Below are positions 1 to 8,091 of a stretch of DNA of 35,916 nucleotides, in pieces (position 1 is the first letter of the stretch; each line of letters opens with the position of its first letter). The stretch is from the NCBI RefSeq assembly GCF_028694895.1, contig NZ_JAQVKA010000011.1:1-35916 (forward strand). The letters run 5' to 3'. The notes beneath the pieces are model-generated. The model had not been told where the DNA came from. It worked only from the letters and a program-made list of their open reading frames with translations, and did no database searches. Origin of the DNA: Sulfurimonas sp. Lineage in GTDB: Bacteria; Campylobacterota; Campylobacteria; Campylobacterales; Sulfurimonadaceae. Both the position numbers and the translations under genes were made by a program.

Positions 1-773
1 TTATAGTTATACAAAAAGATACAAAACCTCTAAATATATTAAACGATTTAATTGCAACCGCTATATTTGTAATCATCATCACGCTCATAACCTCCTATTT
101 TCTTGTAAGAGCCGTACTAAAACCTCTAAGAGATAACTTGAGGCTTCTTGATAACTTTATAAAAGAGACTACACATGAACTAAACACGCCTATAACTACG
201 ATTATGGCTAACATTGAGACACTCCAGAGTAAAGATTGTGATGAAAAATCTATGAAAAAACTACAAAGGATAAAAAGCGCCTCGGCAACCATATCTAACC
301 TATATGAAGATCTAGTCTATATACTCTTAAACCATCAAGTCTCATCACAAAACAAAGAGCTTAACTTATCACAGATTTTGCAAGAGAGAGTTAGCTATTT
401 CTCTTTTATGGCAAACGCAAAAAGGCTAACTCTTAACGTTGATATAGATGAAGGAGTTACCTTTTATGCAGATAAGAAAAAGATAGAAAAACTCATAGAT
501 AACATTCTCTCAAACGCCATAAAGTATACAAACAAAGCAACTACTATAACCATACGCTTAACACCTTCATATCTTTTGATTTCTGATGAAGGCAATGGAA
601 TGAGCCAAAAAGAGATAGGTATGATATTTCAGAGATATAAGAGATTTGATAAAACACAAGGCGGTTTTGGCATAGGGTACAGCATCATCAAATCCATAGT
701 TGATGAGTATTATATAGATATAGATATAAAATCAGAACTTCAAAAAGGTACAAAGGTAACACTGAAATGGTAA
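1..773 (+). CDS. Sensor histidine kinase, C-terminal part (5' end outside window)
   Basis: The reading frame is open from base 3, so the gene starts upstream and 256 residues remain. In this partial numbering a membrane helix spans about residues 17-36 and a short linker follows. The dimerisation/phosphoacceptor box has the phospho-histidine at residue 58 (HELNTP, bases 174-176). The ATPase domain shows an N-box (NILSNAIKYT), a G1 box (DEGNG) and a G2 box (GFGIG). The protein is an inner-membrane HisKA/HATPase kinase that autophosphorylates and passes phosphate to a response regulator, probably encoded just upstream as is usual for this class. The last 7 bases overlap the next gene, a small heme-motif protein. 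A TTG at 138 is in frame but lies inside the linker and is not the start. The sensed signal cannot be told because the sensor domain is missing. Confidence 0.9.
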   Translation, partial: IVIQKDTKPLNILNDLIATAIFVIIITLITSYFLVRAVLKPLRDNLRLLDNFIKETTHELNTPITTIMANIETLQSKDCDEKSMKKLQRIKSASATISNLYEDLVYILLNHQVSSQNKELNLSQILQERVSYFSFMANAKRLTLNVDIDEGVTFYADKKKIEKLIDNILSNAIKYTNKATTITIRLTPSYLLISDEGNGMSQKEIGMIFQRYKRFDKTQGGFGIGYSIIKSIVDEYYIDIDIKSELQKGTKVTLKW

Positions 774-1093
774 AGATACTGCTTGTAACAACTCTATTTT
801 TGGGCATACTTGAGGCCTCTACGTTTAAAGAGAATTGTCTAAGTTGCCATGAAAATGACTTTAAATTCACTTTGATAATAAAAAAATATACCCAAAAATA
901 TAGTAGTGAGAAGAAAATCAAAGAGGCCATGTTTGAGTACTTAAGAGAACCAACTATCGAGAAGGCAATCCTGCCTTATGAGTATATAAACAGATTTGGC
1001 ATAAAAGACAAAAGCAACTTAGATGACAAAACATTAAGAGATATGATAGATATCTACTATAAAGAATTTAACATGAAAGATGATATCTACTAA
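767..1093 (+). CDS. Small periplasmic c-type cytochrome-like protein
   Basis: The 108-residue product has a hydrophobic N-terminus (residues 1-17, ending LEA) that looks like a signal peptide. One heme c attachment motif follows, C24-L-S-C27-H28. The rest is helical and charged, with no second CxxCH. Later methionines, for example M101, could be an axial ligand, but none sits in a recognisable cytochrome motif. The start overlaps the kinase gene by 7 bases, so the two are almost certainly cotranscribed and translationally coupled. That suggests a periplasmic redox or heme accessory to the sensor, which is inference. I do not recognise a named family beyond monoheme cytochrome c-like. Confidence 0.75.
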   Translation: MVKILLVTTLFLGILEASTFKENCLSCHENDFKFTLIIKKYTQKYSSEKKIKEAMFEYLREPTIEKAILPYEYINRFGIKDKSNLDDKTLRDMIDIYYKEFNMKDDIY

Positions 1094-1103
1094 AGTAGTT
1101 ATC
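1082..1103. terminator. Hairpin between convergent genes
   Basis: A 9-base stem with one mismatch (GATATCTAC / GTAGTTATC) and a TAAA loop covers the stop codons of both the cytochrome-like gene and the convergent DUF808 gene. A short T/A-rich tract follows on each side. It could act as a weak bidirectional terminator. There is no long T-run, so confidence is limited. Confidence 0.35.
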
Positions 1104-1938
1104 TCTTAAAAATCTTTACAACTAGTAAAACTATAATTCCAATAACAAATCCAACTAGCATATCATTTAGTAGTGCAGGAAGCGCATCTATCTGGTGGTT
1201 ATGCAAATACTCTACTTTATGAACAAGTATGCCACCACCAACTAAAATCATTGCAAATGTACCAACAAATGCCAATGCTTTAATAAGCTTTGGCATTGCA
1301 CTTATAAGTAATTGTCCACTTTTTTGATGTTTCTTGTCTATAAGATAAAAACCGACATTATCCATCCTAACTATCATGGCAACAAGCCCATAAACTCCAA
1401 AAGTAGCAACAAGAGCAACTATGAGTGTAGAAGATACTTGTATCATAAATGGCTTCGCTGCAACTGCTGCAAGAGCAATTACAACTATCTCAATAGAGAG
1501 TATAAAGTCTGTTAAGACTGCTGATTTTATCTTTTGTTTTTCTATCTCTAAAATTGTCTCTGGAGTTGAATTTAACAGCTCCTCATGGTTCTCTTGATTC
1601 TCTTTATGAAACAGATACTCTTCAATCTTCTCAACACCCTCATAAAGCAAAAACAGCGCACCAAAAACAAGTATAATCGTGATTAATGTAGGAGCTATTG
1701 CGGTTAGTAAAAATGCAACTGGTAAGATAATAGCTTTGTTTTTCAGTGAGCCTTTTGTTATAGCCCAAATCACTGCTAACTCTCTTGATTGCTCAAACCC
1801 TGTTGCCTTTTGGGCATTAACTGCCAAATCATCGCCCAAAATTGCCGCTGTTTTTTGAGTAGCAACCTTACTAGAAACAGCAACATCATCAGCAAGCACT
1901 GCAATATCATCTAAAAGTAAAAAAATCCCTGATGCCAT
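1099..1938 (-). CDS. DUF808 family inner-membrane protein (YedI-like)
   Basis: The 279-residue protein begins MASGIFLLLDDIAVLADDVA and continues with TQKTAAILGDDLAVNA, the conserved N-terminal signature of the DUF808/YedI family. Several hydrophobic helices follow: about residues 70-100, 140-185, 215-240 and 250-275. The function of the family is unknown. A GAGGAT ribosome-binding site lies 5-10 bases before the ATG at 1938. The MFS gene ends only 24 bases upstream on the same strand, so the two probably form one transcript. The length is typical for the family and nothing looks broken. Confidence 0.85.
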   Translation of the reverse strand: MASGIFLLLDDIAVLADDVAVSSKVATQKTAAILGDDLAVNAQKATGFEQSRELAVIWAITKGSLKNKAIILPVAFLLTAIAPTLITIILVFGALFLLYEGVEKIEEYLFHKENQENHEELLNSTPETILEIEKQKIKSAVLTDFILSIEIVVIALAAVAAKPFMIQVSSTLIVALVATFGVYGLVAMIVRMDNVGFYLIDKKHQKSGQLLISAMPKLIKALAFVGTFAMILVGGGILVHKVEYLHNHQIDALPALLNDMLVGFVIGIIVLLVVKIFKR

Positions 1939-1962
1939 CTATCCTCTTTTTAAAAAATTATT

Positions 1963-3171
1963 TTAAATTTTTATATCTTTTATATCTTGATTCTTAATTA
2001 TCCATCTAAAATAAAGCGCGCCAATTATAAACATAAAACCAATTAGAAATGTTATAAACTCTAAGGAGTAGCCTTTTGTTGCTAAAAAACCTATCATAAA
2101 TGATGTAAAAGTAGCTGATGCTAAAAACAACATGTCGTTATAGGCGACAATTCGTCCATAATATTTAGAGTCAATATTTTGTTGCAAAAGTGTGTATGTA
2201 TATGACCAAAGTGTTGTAGTAAATAGTCCTACAAAGACACTAGCAAAAAGTGATGTGTAAAAATCTCTCATCAAATAAGCCCAGAGCCAAATTGCCAAAG
2301 CTTGAGATAAAAAGAAGTATGAGAACTTTTTATTGTTTGCCCATTTTGATAAAAGCATAGGACCTATCACGAGCCCAATAGCTCTAGAAGTATGCATCAT
2401 CCCAAGTGCTAAAGAAGTAGCGATTATAGAAGCATAATATTTATCTACCATCAAAGCAACCAAAGCATCAAAAGCCGTAAATCCAACAAAAGAATGAAGT
2501 AACATAAGATGCATAGCTCTAGGTGTTCTCTTTAGATACTTAAAAGTATCTTTTATCATCTGAGCAAAACTCTCTTTTGTTTTTATAAACTCTACATCTA
2601 TTTCTGTTTTGTAAAGAATATAAAAAGCAACAACAAACATAGATGCATCAAGCATAAATGCAACCTTTACACCAAACCAAAAAACAACAAATCCACTAAG
2701 TGCCATACCTAAAGTATAAGAAAATGACCAGATGATTGAGTGTATCTCATTTGCTTTTTGTAGCTTCTTACCATCAAGGATTTTTGGCAGTAGTGACATC
2801 TCTGTTGTAAAATAAAAACTAGCCGCTGCCATCTTTAAAAAAACAAGTATATATAAAAGCCATAAATCTGCAACATTGTTTACAAAGATAAGAAAAAGAG
2901 TTGTAAATATCTCAAAAACAAGAAGAGATAAAAGAAGTTTTTTTGGTTTAACACTATCAATTATAGAGCCTGAAAATGGAGCTTGAATAATCCCTGATAA
3001 GAAATGAAGCATAGCCGTAAATCCAATAACTTCTGCAGATACATTCATATTTAACAAAAGTGTATATATAGCTACATTACTAAACCATGCCCCAAAATAT
3101 GCTATTAATTGTACAGTGGATAAGCGCCTTAAGATAGGCTGAGATTGCAATAATTTTATATAATCATTCAT
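1963..3171 (-). CDS. Major facilitator superfamily transporter (MFS_3/EntS-like)
   Basis: The 402-residue protein has about twelve hydrophobic segments in two halves. A loop GSIIDSVKPKK between helices 2 and 3 matches the MFS signature region (G-x-x-x-D-x-x-x-x-x-K/R). The overall pattern resembles the EntS/MFS_3 branch of proton-driven exporters. The substrate cannot be told from sequence. It starts at the ATG at 3171, has no strong Shine-Dalgarno sequence, and is followed closely by the DUF808 gene. The promoter must lie in the 57 bases between this start and the divergent flaG promoter. Confidence 0.85.
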   Translation of the reverse strand: MNDYIKLLQSQPILRRLSTVQLIAYFGAWFSNVAIYTLLLNMNVSAEVIGFTAMLHFLSGIIQAPFSGSIIDSVKPKKLLLSLLVFEIFTTLFLIFVNNVADLWLLYILVFLKMAAASFYFTTEMSLLPKILDGKKLQKANEIHSIIWSFSYTLGMALSGFVVFWFGVKVAFMLDASMFVVAFYILYKTEIDVEFIKTKESFAQMIKDTFKYLKRTPRAMHLMLLHSFVGFTAFDALVALMVDKYYASIIATSLALGMMHTSRAIGLVIGPMLLSKWANNKKFSYFFLSQALAIWLWAYLMRDFYTSLFASVFVGLFTTTLWSYTYTLLQQNIDSKYYGRIVAYNDMLFLASATFTSFMIGFLATKGYSLEFITFLIGFMFIIGALYFRWIIKNQDIKDIKI

Positions 3172-3212
3172 AAATGAAAGGGTATCATAAATAGTTCTAA
3201 AAAAAAGAAATA

Positions 3213-3274
3213 TAAAACATTATTTAATTAAAGTGTTTCTTCTTTATGTCGATTTAAGGTCTAATAATGTTTTA
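3213..3274. repeat. 12-bp inverted repeat flanking the flaG promoter
   Basis: TAAAACATTATT at 3213-3224 is repeated exactly in inverted orientation (AATAATGTTTTA) at 3263-3274. The 38-base spacer holds the whole sigma-28 promoter of flaG. It could be an operator, a cruciform, or a very small invertible promoter. AT-rich sequence also produces such repeats by chance. Confidence 0.5.
3229..3255 (+). promoter_or_regulatory. Sigma-28 (FliA) promoter of flaG
   Basis: TAAAGTGT at 3229-3236, an 11-base spacer, and GTCGATTT at 3248-3255 match the flagellar sigma-28 consensus TAAAGTTT-N11-GCCGATAA closely and with exact spacing. The ATG of flaG lies 38 bases downstream, preceded by AAGGAG. FlaG is a late flagellar protein, so class 3 (FliA) control fits. 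Confidence 0.8.
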
Positions 3275-3292
3275 AAAACAAAGGAGTAAGTC

Positions 3293-3652
3293 ATGGATGG
3301 CATAGCAAATGTTGCAAAACAACAACAAACTCAGATGAAATCTGCTCAAATGGAGCAATCACAAGTAGAACAACCAAGACAGGTAGATGTAGTCAAAGAG
3401 ATACAACAAGAGAGTCCTCAAAAAATAGATTCTAAAGAACAAGTTATAGATTTAGTAGACCAACTAAACAAAGCGCTTGCTCCAATGAATACAAACATAA
3501 GATTTGGTGTTGACCAAGAAGATGTTTTTTATGTTTCAGTTGTAGAGTCTGAAACAAGCAAAATAATAAGAAGATTTCCAGCTGAGCAAGCTGCTGATTT
3601 TCTACCAAAAATGCAAGAAGTTACAGGTATACTGTTTGATTTAAAAGGGTAA
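3293..3652 (+). CDS. flaG: FlaG family flagellar protein
   Basis: The 119-residue protein has a Gln-rich, low-complexity N-terminus (about residues 1-45). A conserved FlaG domain follows (about 50-118), containing NIRFGVDQE, a VSVVESET strand, and IRRFPAEQAADFLPKM. FlaG proteins influence flagellar filament length and assembly, and their genes usually lie beside flaA or fliD. Here the gene stands alone, with its own sigma-28 promoter and its own terminator. The ATG at 3293 has AAGGAG about 7 bases upstream. Intact and of normal length. Confidence 0.9.
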   Translation: MDGIANVAKQQQTQMKSAQMEQSQVEQPRQVDVVKEIQQESPQKIDSKEQVIDLVDQLNKALAPMNTNIRFGVDQEDVFYVSVVESETSKIIRRFPAEQAADFLPKMQEVTGILFDLKG

Positions 3653-3694
3653 TTAAAAACCCTTTTAAATCCACTATAAACCCACCTTTTTTTT
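3638..3694 (+). terminator. Rho-independent terminator after flaG
   Basis: A perfect 12-base inverted repeat (GATTTAAAAGGG / CCCTTTTAAATC, 3638-3649 and 3660-3671) with a 10-base loop overlaps the flaG stop codon. An eight-base T-run follows at 3687-3694. The T-run is 15 bases past the stem, further than ideal, but the stem is strong and no other gene follows in this unit. Confidence 0.65.
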
Positions 3695-3747
3695 AATTGT
3701 CTCCCCTTTATCTTTTTCTGCTAACCATTATTTAATATCTTTTGTAG

Positions 3748-3753
3748 TAAAAT
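3748..3753 (+). promoter_or_regulatory. Possible -10 element for argG and the long plus-strand run
   Basis: TAAAAT lies 34 bases before the argG ATG, in an AT-rich stretch without a clear -35. This fits the -10-dominated sigma-70 promoters usual in Campylobacterota. It is the only plausible site between the flaG terminator and argG. Weak evidence. Confidence 0.3.
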
Positions 3754-3786
3754 CGCGACAATTATTTTGTTTGTAAGGGTTTTATT

Positions 3787-5001
3787 ATGAAAAAAGAAGT
3801 CAAAAAAGTAGTTTTAGCGTATTCAGGTGGACTTGATACAAGTGTCATTTTGAAATGGCTCCAAGATGAGTATAAGTGTGAAGTTGTAACTTTTACTGCC
3901 GATATCGGTCAAGGCGAAGAGGTTGAACCAGCACGTGCTAAAGCCATAGCTCTAGGTATAAAACCTGAAAATATTTTTATTGATGATTTAAAAGAAGAGT
4001 TTGTAAAAGATTATGTTTTCCCTATGTTTAGAGCAAATGCCATCTATGAGGGTGAGTACCTTCTTGGAACTTCAATAGCAAGACCACTTATCGCAAAAAG
4101 ACAAGTTGAAATCGCTCACATCACTGGAGCTGATGGTGTAAGTCATGGTGCAACTGGAAAAGGAAATGATCAAGTTAGATTTGAGATGGGATACCTTAGC
4201 AAAGACTCAACTCTAACAGTTATCGCTCCATGGAGAGAATGGGATTTAAACTCAAGAGAGAAACTGTTAGCTTACGCTGAAGAACATGGTATACAGATAG
4301 AGAAAAAAGGTAAAAAATCTCCATATTCTATGGATGCAAACCTACTTCACATCTCTTATGAAGGTGGTATCTTAGAAGATCCAAATGCAGAGCCAGAAGA
4401 TAGCATGTGGCTTTGGACAACTAAACCAGAAGACGCTCCAAACACTCCTGAGTACATTACAATAGGCTATAAAAATGGTGACCCAATCTCTTTAAATGGC
4501 GAAAAATTAACTCCTGCAACTATGCTTGCAACTCTTAACAAAATAGCTGGAAAACATGGTATTGGCCGTGCTGACATTGTTGAGAACAGATATGTAGGTA
4601 TGAAGAGCCGTGGATGTTATGAGACACCAGGTGGAACTATCATGTTAAAAGGACACCGCGCTATTGAGTCATTAACACTTGACCGTGAAGAGGCTCACTT
4701 AAAAGATGAGTTAATGCCTCGTTATGCAAAACTTATCTATAACGGTTTTTGGTTCTCTCCAGAGCGTGAGATGCTCCAAGCTGCAATTGATACAACACAA
4801 AAGAATGTAGAGGGAGAAGTTAGATTAAAACTCTACAAAGGCTCAGTAAGTGTTGTTGGACGCAAATCAGACTCTTCACTTTTCAATCCAGAGTATTGTA
4901 CATTTGAAGAAGATGCTGTTTATGATCAAAAAGATGCAGCAGGATTTATCAAGCTAAATGCATTAAGATTCATCATTGCTGGCAAAGCAAGAAAAAAATA
5001 A
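3787..5001 (+). CDS. argG: Argininosuccinate synthase
   Basis: The product joins citrulline and aspartate with ATP to give argininosuccinate, the penultimate step of arginine synthesis, in the cytoplasm. The 404-residue protein shows the N-terminal ATP pyrophosphatase motif [15 protein letters not shown] (about residues 10-24). It also has the citrulline/aspartate-binding segment [20 protein letters not shown] (about 116-135) and the C-terminal [12 protein letters not shown]. Length and motifs are normal. In C. jejuni argG stands next to rplI-hslV-hslU-era, as here but for one inserted gene. It is probably the first gene of the long plus-strand transcription unit. Confidence 0.97.
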   Translation: MKKEVKKVVLAYSGGLDTSVILKWLQDEYKCEVVTFTADIGQGEEVEPARAKAIALGIKPENIFIDDLKEEFVKDYVFPMFRANAIYEGEYLLGTSIARPLIAKRQVEIAHITGADGVSHGATGKGNDQVRFEMGYLSKDSTLTVIAPWREWDLNSREKLLAYAEEHGIQIEKKGKKSPYSMDANLLHISYEGGILEDPNAEPEDSMWLWTTKPEDAPNTPEYITIGYKNGDPISLNGEKLTPATMLATLNKIAGKHGIGRADIVENRYVGMKSRGCYETPGGTIMLKGHRAIESLTLDREEAHLKDELMPRYAKLIYNGFWFSPEREMLQAAIDTTQKNVEGEVRLKLYKGSVSVVGRKSDSSLFNPEYCTFEEDAVYDQKDAAGFIKLNALRFIIAGKARKK

Positions 5002-5008
5002 AACCCTT

Positions 5009-5014
5009 AAGGAG
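5009..5014 (+). promoter_or_regulatory. Ribosome-binding site deciding the start of the FTR-rhodanese gene
   Basis: AAGGAG lies 6 bases before the ATG at 5021. It supports that start over the longer frame reaching back into argG (4976), which has no such site. Confidence 0.75.
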
Positions 5015-5020
5015 ACATAC

Positions 5021-5758
5021 ATGAGCATAATTAAAATAGATATGAATTCACCTGAATTTAAAGAAGAAATGCAAAAAACTATAAGATTTACTGACAAGGT
5101 AAATCATCAGTTTGGCTGGGTGTACAATCCTCAAGAAGAGGTAAATGAAGGCGTACAAATGGGTCTTGCTAGAAACAAGATGATGTACTCAAAGCGTTTT
5201 TGCCCATGTTTTATGGTCGAAGTTGTTGATGAAAAGCCTAGAAGCGTAGAAGATAGAATCTGTCCATGCAAACCAGCAATTGAGATAGAAATTCCAGAAG
5301 ATGGTGTTTGTCACTGTGGAATCTTCTGTACACCTGAATATGCAGCAAATAAGAGAGCTGAGATGGGCATGGAAGAAGTTGCTCATACACATTCTCGTGG
5401 CTTATCTAAAGAAGAAGCGATACTTTTACTAAACCAAAAAGAGATAGATGGCGATGAATTAATCTCTCTTCTTGAAGCAAAAAAACTAGGAATGGTAGAC
5501 TTTAAACTAGTAGATGTTCGCGAACACATGGAGTGGCAAATGGGTCATATAAATGGCGCTGATAAGCTTGTCCCAACTAGCAGCTTTTTTGCAGCACTTG
5601 ATGATGCCAAACTAGATAAAGAAGAAAATATAATTCTTTATTGCCATGTAGGAAGCCGCAGTGCTCACTGTGCTAGAATATTAGGCGACATGGGATACAA
5701 AAAAGTAGGAAACTTAACTTATGGAATCGTCTCTTATGGCGGCGAAATAGAGAGATAA
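5021..5758 (+). CDS. Ferredoxin:thioredoxin reductase-like domain fused to rhodanese
   Basis: The 245-residue protein starts at the ATG at 5021. The N-terminal half (about residues 10-110) carries the cysteine signature of the ferredoxin:thioredoxin reductase catalytic chain: C61-P-C63, C81-P-C83 and C97-H-C99, with an extra C103. The spacings (17 and 13 residues) are longer than the CPC-X16-CPC-X8-CHC of plastid enzymes. In that family these cysteines bind one [4Fe-4S] cluster and form the redox disulfide. The C-terminal half (about 125-245) is a single rhodanese domain, with VDVREHMEWQMGHI and an intact active loop C208-H-V-G-S-R that can carry a persulfide. The gene sits between argG and rplI, where C. 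jejuni has none. A role coupling Fe-S redox to sulfur transfer is inference. Confidence 0.88.
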   Translation: MSIIKIDMNSPEFKEEMQKTIRFTDKVNHQFGWVYNPQEEVNEGVQMGLARNKMMYSKRFCPCFMVEVVDEKPRSVEDRICPCKPAIEIEIPEDGVCHCGIFCTPEYAANKRAEMGMEEVAHTHSRGLSKEEAILLLNQKEIDGDELISLLEAKKLGMVDFKLVDVREHMEWQMGHINGADKLVPTSSFFAALDDAKLDKEENIILYCHVGSRSAHCARILGDMGYKKVGNLTYGIVSYGGEIER

Positions 5759-5766
5759 GGATAAAA

Positions 5767-6213
5767 ATGAAAATACTTTTAATAAAAGATGTAAAAACAC
5801 TTGGAAAAGCGGGTGAAGTAAAAGAGGTCAAAGATGGTTATGGCCAAAACTTCTTAATTGCAAAAGGCTTTGCAAAACATGCAACTGCTGAAATTTTAGC
5901 GCAACATAAAGAAGATGAAAAAATCGCGGCAGAGAACCTTGCAAAAGAGATAGCTTCACTTAAAGATTTAGCTATTAAGCTTGATAAAGCAGAGATTGTT
6001 ATCACTAAAAAACTAGGGCAAAATGGCCAACTTTTTGGATCAATTACAAAAGATGAAGTTGCTCATGCACTTTTAGAACAGCATAGTATAGAGATTGATA
6101 AAAAACATATAACAGATAAGCTCTCTATTAAAAGTGTAGGTGAACATGACTTAGACCTAAGATTAGGTCATGGTATCCATGCAACACTACATGTGGATGT
6201 TGTAGGCGAATAA
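5767..6213 (+). CDS. rplI: 50S ribosomal protein L9
   Basis: The 148-residue product begins [20 protein letters not shown], then [13 protein letters not shown], the L9 N-terminal 23S-rRNA-binding domain (about residues 1-50). A long charged connecting helix (about 50-80) and the C-terminal domain follow. L9 is a large-subunit protein that helps keep the reading frame. It lies 8 bases after the FTR-rhodanese gene, and its TAA overlaps the hslV ATG by one base (TAATG). Length is normal. Confidence 0.96.
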   Translation: MKILLIKDVKTLGKAGEVKEVKDGYGQNFLIAKGFAKHATAEILAQHKEDEKIAAENLAKEIASLKDLAIKLDKAEIVITKKLGQNGQLFGSITKDEVAHALLEQHSIEIDKKHITDKLSIKSVGEHDLDLRLGHGIHATLHVDVVGE

Positions 6214-6758
6214 TGTTTGATGCAACAACTATCCTTGCATATAAAGGTAAAAACAGAGCAGTAATCGGTGGAGATGGACAGGTTACTTTTGGAAATAGTG
6301 TCCTTAAAGCAAATGCTACGAAAATCCGCACACTATATAATGGCAAAATCTTAGCTGGTTTTGCTGGAAGTACTGCTGATGCTTTTAATCTTTTTGATAT
6401 GTTTGAAGATTTCCTAGAAGCAAAAAAAGGCGATATTTTAAAGTCTGTTGTTGAGTTTTCAAAAGCGTGGAGAAAAGATAAAGTTCTTCGTCGCCTTGAA
6501 GCTATGATGATTGTCCTAAATTCTGAGCACATTTTTATACTTACTGGAAATGGTGATGTTGTTGAACCAGAAGATGGAGAGATTGCTTCCATTGGAAGTG
6601 GTGGAAACTTTGCTATTTCAGCAGCGCGCGCGCTTAAAAAACACTCATCACTCGATGAAGAAGCTTTGGTTAGAGAGAGTTTAAGTATAGCAGCAGATTT
6701 GTGTATCTATACAAATCACAATATCAAAATTCTTTCATTAGATGGAGAAGATAAGTGA
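6213..6758 (+). CDS. hslV: ATP-dependent protease HslVU, peptidase subunit HslV
   Basis: HslV is the threonine peptidase of the two-part HslUV protease, a cytoplasmic dodecamer related to proteasome beta subunits. The 181-residue protein begins [20 protein letters not shown]. Maturation is expected to remove the first four residues, exposing Thr5 as the catalytic nucleophile. Lys31-region motifs and the [14 protein letters not shown] segment are intact. The short leader before the Thr-Thr pair is usual in Campylobacterota. The start overlaps rplI by one base and the end overlaps hslU by four (GTGA). Confidence 0.95.
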   Translation: MFDATTILAYKGKNRAVIGGDGQVTFGNSVLKANATKIRTLYNGKILAGFAGSTADAFNLFDMFEDFLEAKKGDILKSVVEFSKAWRKDKVLRRLEAMMIVLNSEHIFILTGNGDVVEPEDGEIASIGSGGNFAISAARALKKHSSLDEEALVRESLSIAADLCIYTNHNIKILSLDGEDK

Positions 6759-8083
6759 ATTTAACACCAAAAGAGATTGTTGATTATTTAGACAAATATG
6801 TAATATCTCAACATAATGCTAAAAAAACAATCGCTCTTGCTCTTAGAACTAGATATAGAAGAATGCAGCTAAGTCCTGAACTTCAAAATGACATTACACC
6901 AAAAAATATTCTAATGATTGGCTCAACAGGAGTTGGTAAAACAGAGATTTCAAGACGATTAGCTAAGATGATGAAGGTTCCTTTTATCAAAGTTGAAGCT
7001 AGTAAATACACTGAAGTAGGCTTTGTAGGGCGTGATGTTGAGTCTATGATTAGAGATTTGGTTGTTGCATCTATTGCTATCGTTAAAGCTGAAAAAGAAG
7101 AAGAGAACAAAGAGAAGATTGAGAACTATGTTTTAAACAAGATAGTTGAAAAACTTCTTCCCCCTCTTCCCTATGGAGCTAGTGAGAGTAAAAAAGATGA
7201 CTATCAAAGACTTCTTAGTGTCATGGAAGAGAAAGTTCTCTCAGGTGAGATGGATGATAAAATCATTCAGTTAGAAGTTGAGAAGATTCACGTAGAGTTC
7301 AATGATACAAACCTTCCTCCAGAGATGGCAAAAGTACAAGAGTCATTTTCTCGTGTATTTTCTCAAATGAATAAAGAAGATAACAAAAAAGAGTTAAGTG
7401 TAAAAGATGCAAAAGTCATCTTAAGAAGCGAAGCAAGTATAAAGCTCATAGACTCTACTCATATAAACGCTGAGGCTCTAAGACGCGCTGAAGATGGCGG
7501 AATTATCTTTCTTGATGAGATTGATAAAATAGCTATTAGTGAGAAGTCACAAGGTAGGAATGACCCAAGTAAAGAGGGAGTCCAAAGAGATTTACTCCCT
7601 ATCGTTGAGGGAAGTAGCGTAAGTACAAAATATGGCGTTATAAATACTGATCATATTCTCTTCATCGCAGCTGGGGCTTTTCATCTATGCAAACCAAGTG
7701 ATTTGATTCCGGAACTTCAAGGAAGATTTCCACTTAGAGTTGAGCTTGAATCTCTAACAGAAGAGACTCTGTACAAAATACTAACTCAAAAAACAAACTC
7801 TCTTTTAAAACAGTACGAAGCTCTTCTTAGTGTTGAGGGAATGAAACTAACTTTTGAAGATGAAGCGATTAAAGCCATTGCAAAATTAGCATATCGTGCA
7901 AATGAGATAGCTGAAGACATAGGAGCTAGAAGGCTCCATACAGTTATAGAGAAGATTTTAGAAGATGTTAGTTTTAATGCAAACGAGTACAAAGATAAAG
8001 AGTTTATAGTTACTTCAAAGTTAGTACATGAAAAGTTAGACACCATAGTAGAAAACAACGATCTCTCTAGATATATCTTATAG
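6755..8083 (+). CDS. hslU: ATP-dependent protease HslVU, ATPase subunit HslU
   Basis: This is the AAA+ unfoldase that feeds proteins to HslV. The 442-residue protein starts with GTG at 6755, overlapping the hslV stop (GTGA). Visible parts are Walker [10 protein letters not shown] (residues 56-64, Lys62), the pore loop GFVG (89-92, in place of the more common GYVG), an intermediate domain (about 110-230), Walker [13 protein letters not shown], and the sensor/C-terminal segment ending DLSRYIL, which docks into HslV. Nothing is missing. Confidence 0.96.
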   Translation: MNLTPKEIVDYLDKYVISQHNAKKTIALALRTRYRRMQLSPELQNDITPKNILMIGSTGVGKTEISRRLAKMMKVPFIKVEASKYTEVGFVGRDVESMIRDLVVASIAIVKAEKEEENKEKIENYVLNKIVEKLLPPLPYGASESKKDDYQRLLSVMEEKVLSGEMDDKIIQLEVEKIHVEFNDTNLPPEMAKVQESFSRVFSQMNKEDNKKELSVKDAKVILRSEASIKLIDSTHINAEALRRAEDGGIIFLDEIDKIAISEKSQGRNDPSKEGVQRDLLPIVEGSSVSTKYGVINTDHILFIAAGAFHLCKPSDLIPELQGRFPLRVELESLTEETLYKILTQKTNSLLKQYEALLSVEGMKLTFEDEAIKAIAKLAYRANEIAEDIGARRLHTVIEKILEDVSFNANEYKDKEFIVTSKLVHEKLDTIVENNDLSRYIL

Positions 8084-8091
8084 GAAAAAAC

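Noticed and set aside
3653..3786. Possible small RNA or riboswitch before argG
   Set aside because: Apart from the flaG terminator and a weak -10, no conserved fold or leader peptide with Arg codons was seen.
4976..5020. Longer start for the FTR-rhodanese protein
   Set aside because: It overlaps the argG end and has no ribosome-binding site, whereas the ATG at 5021 follows AAGGAG.
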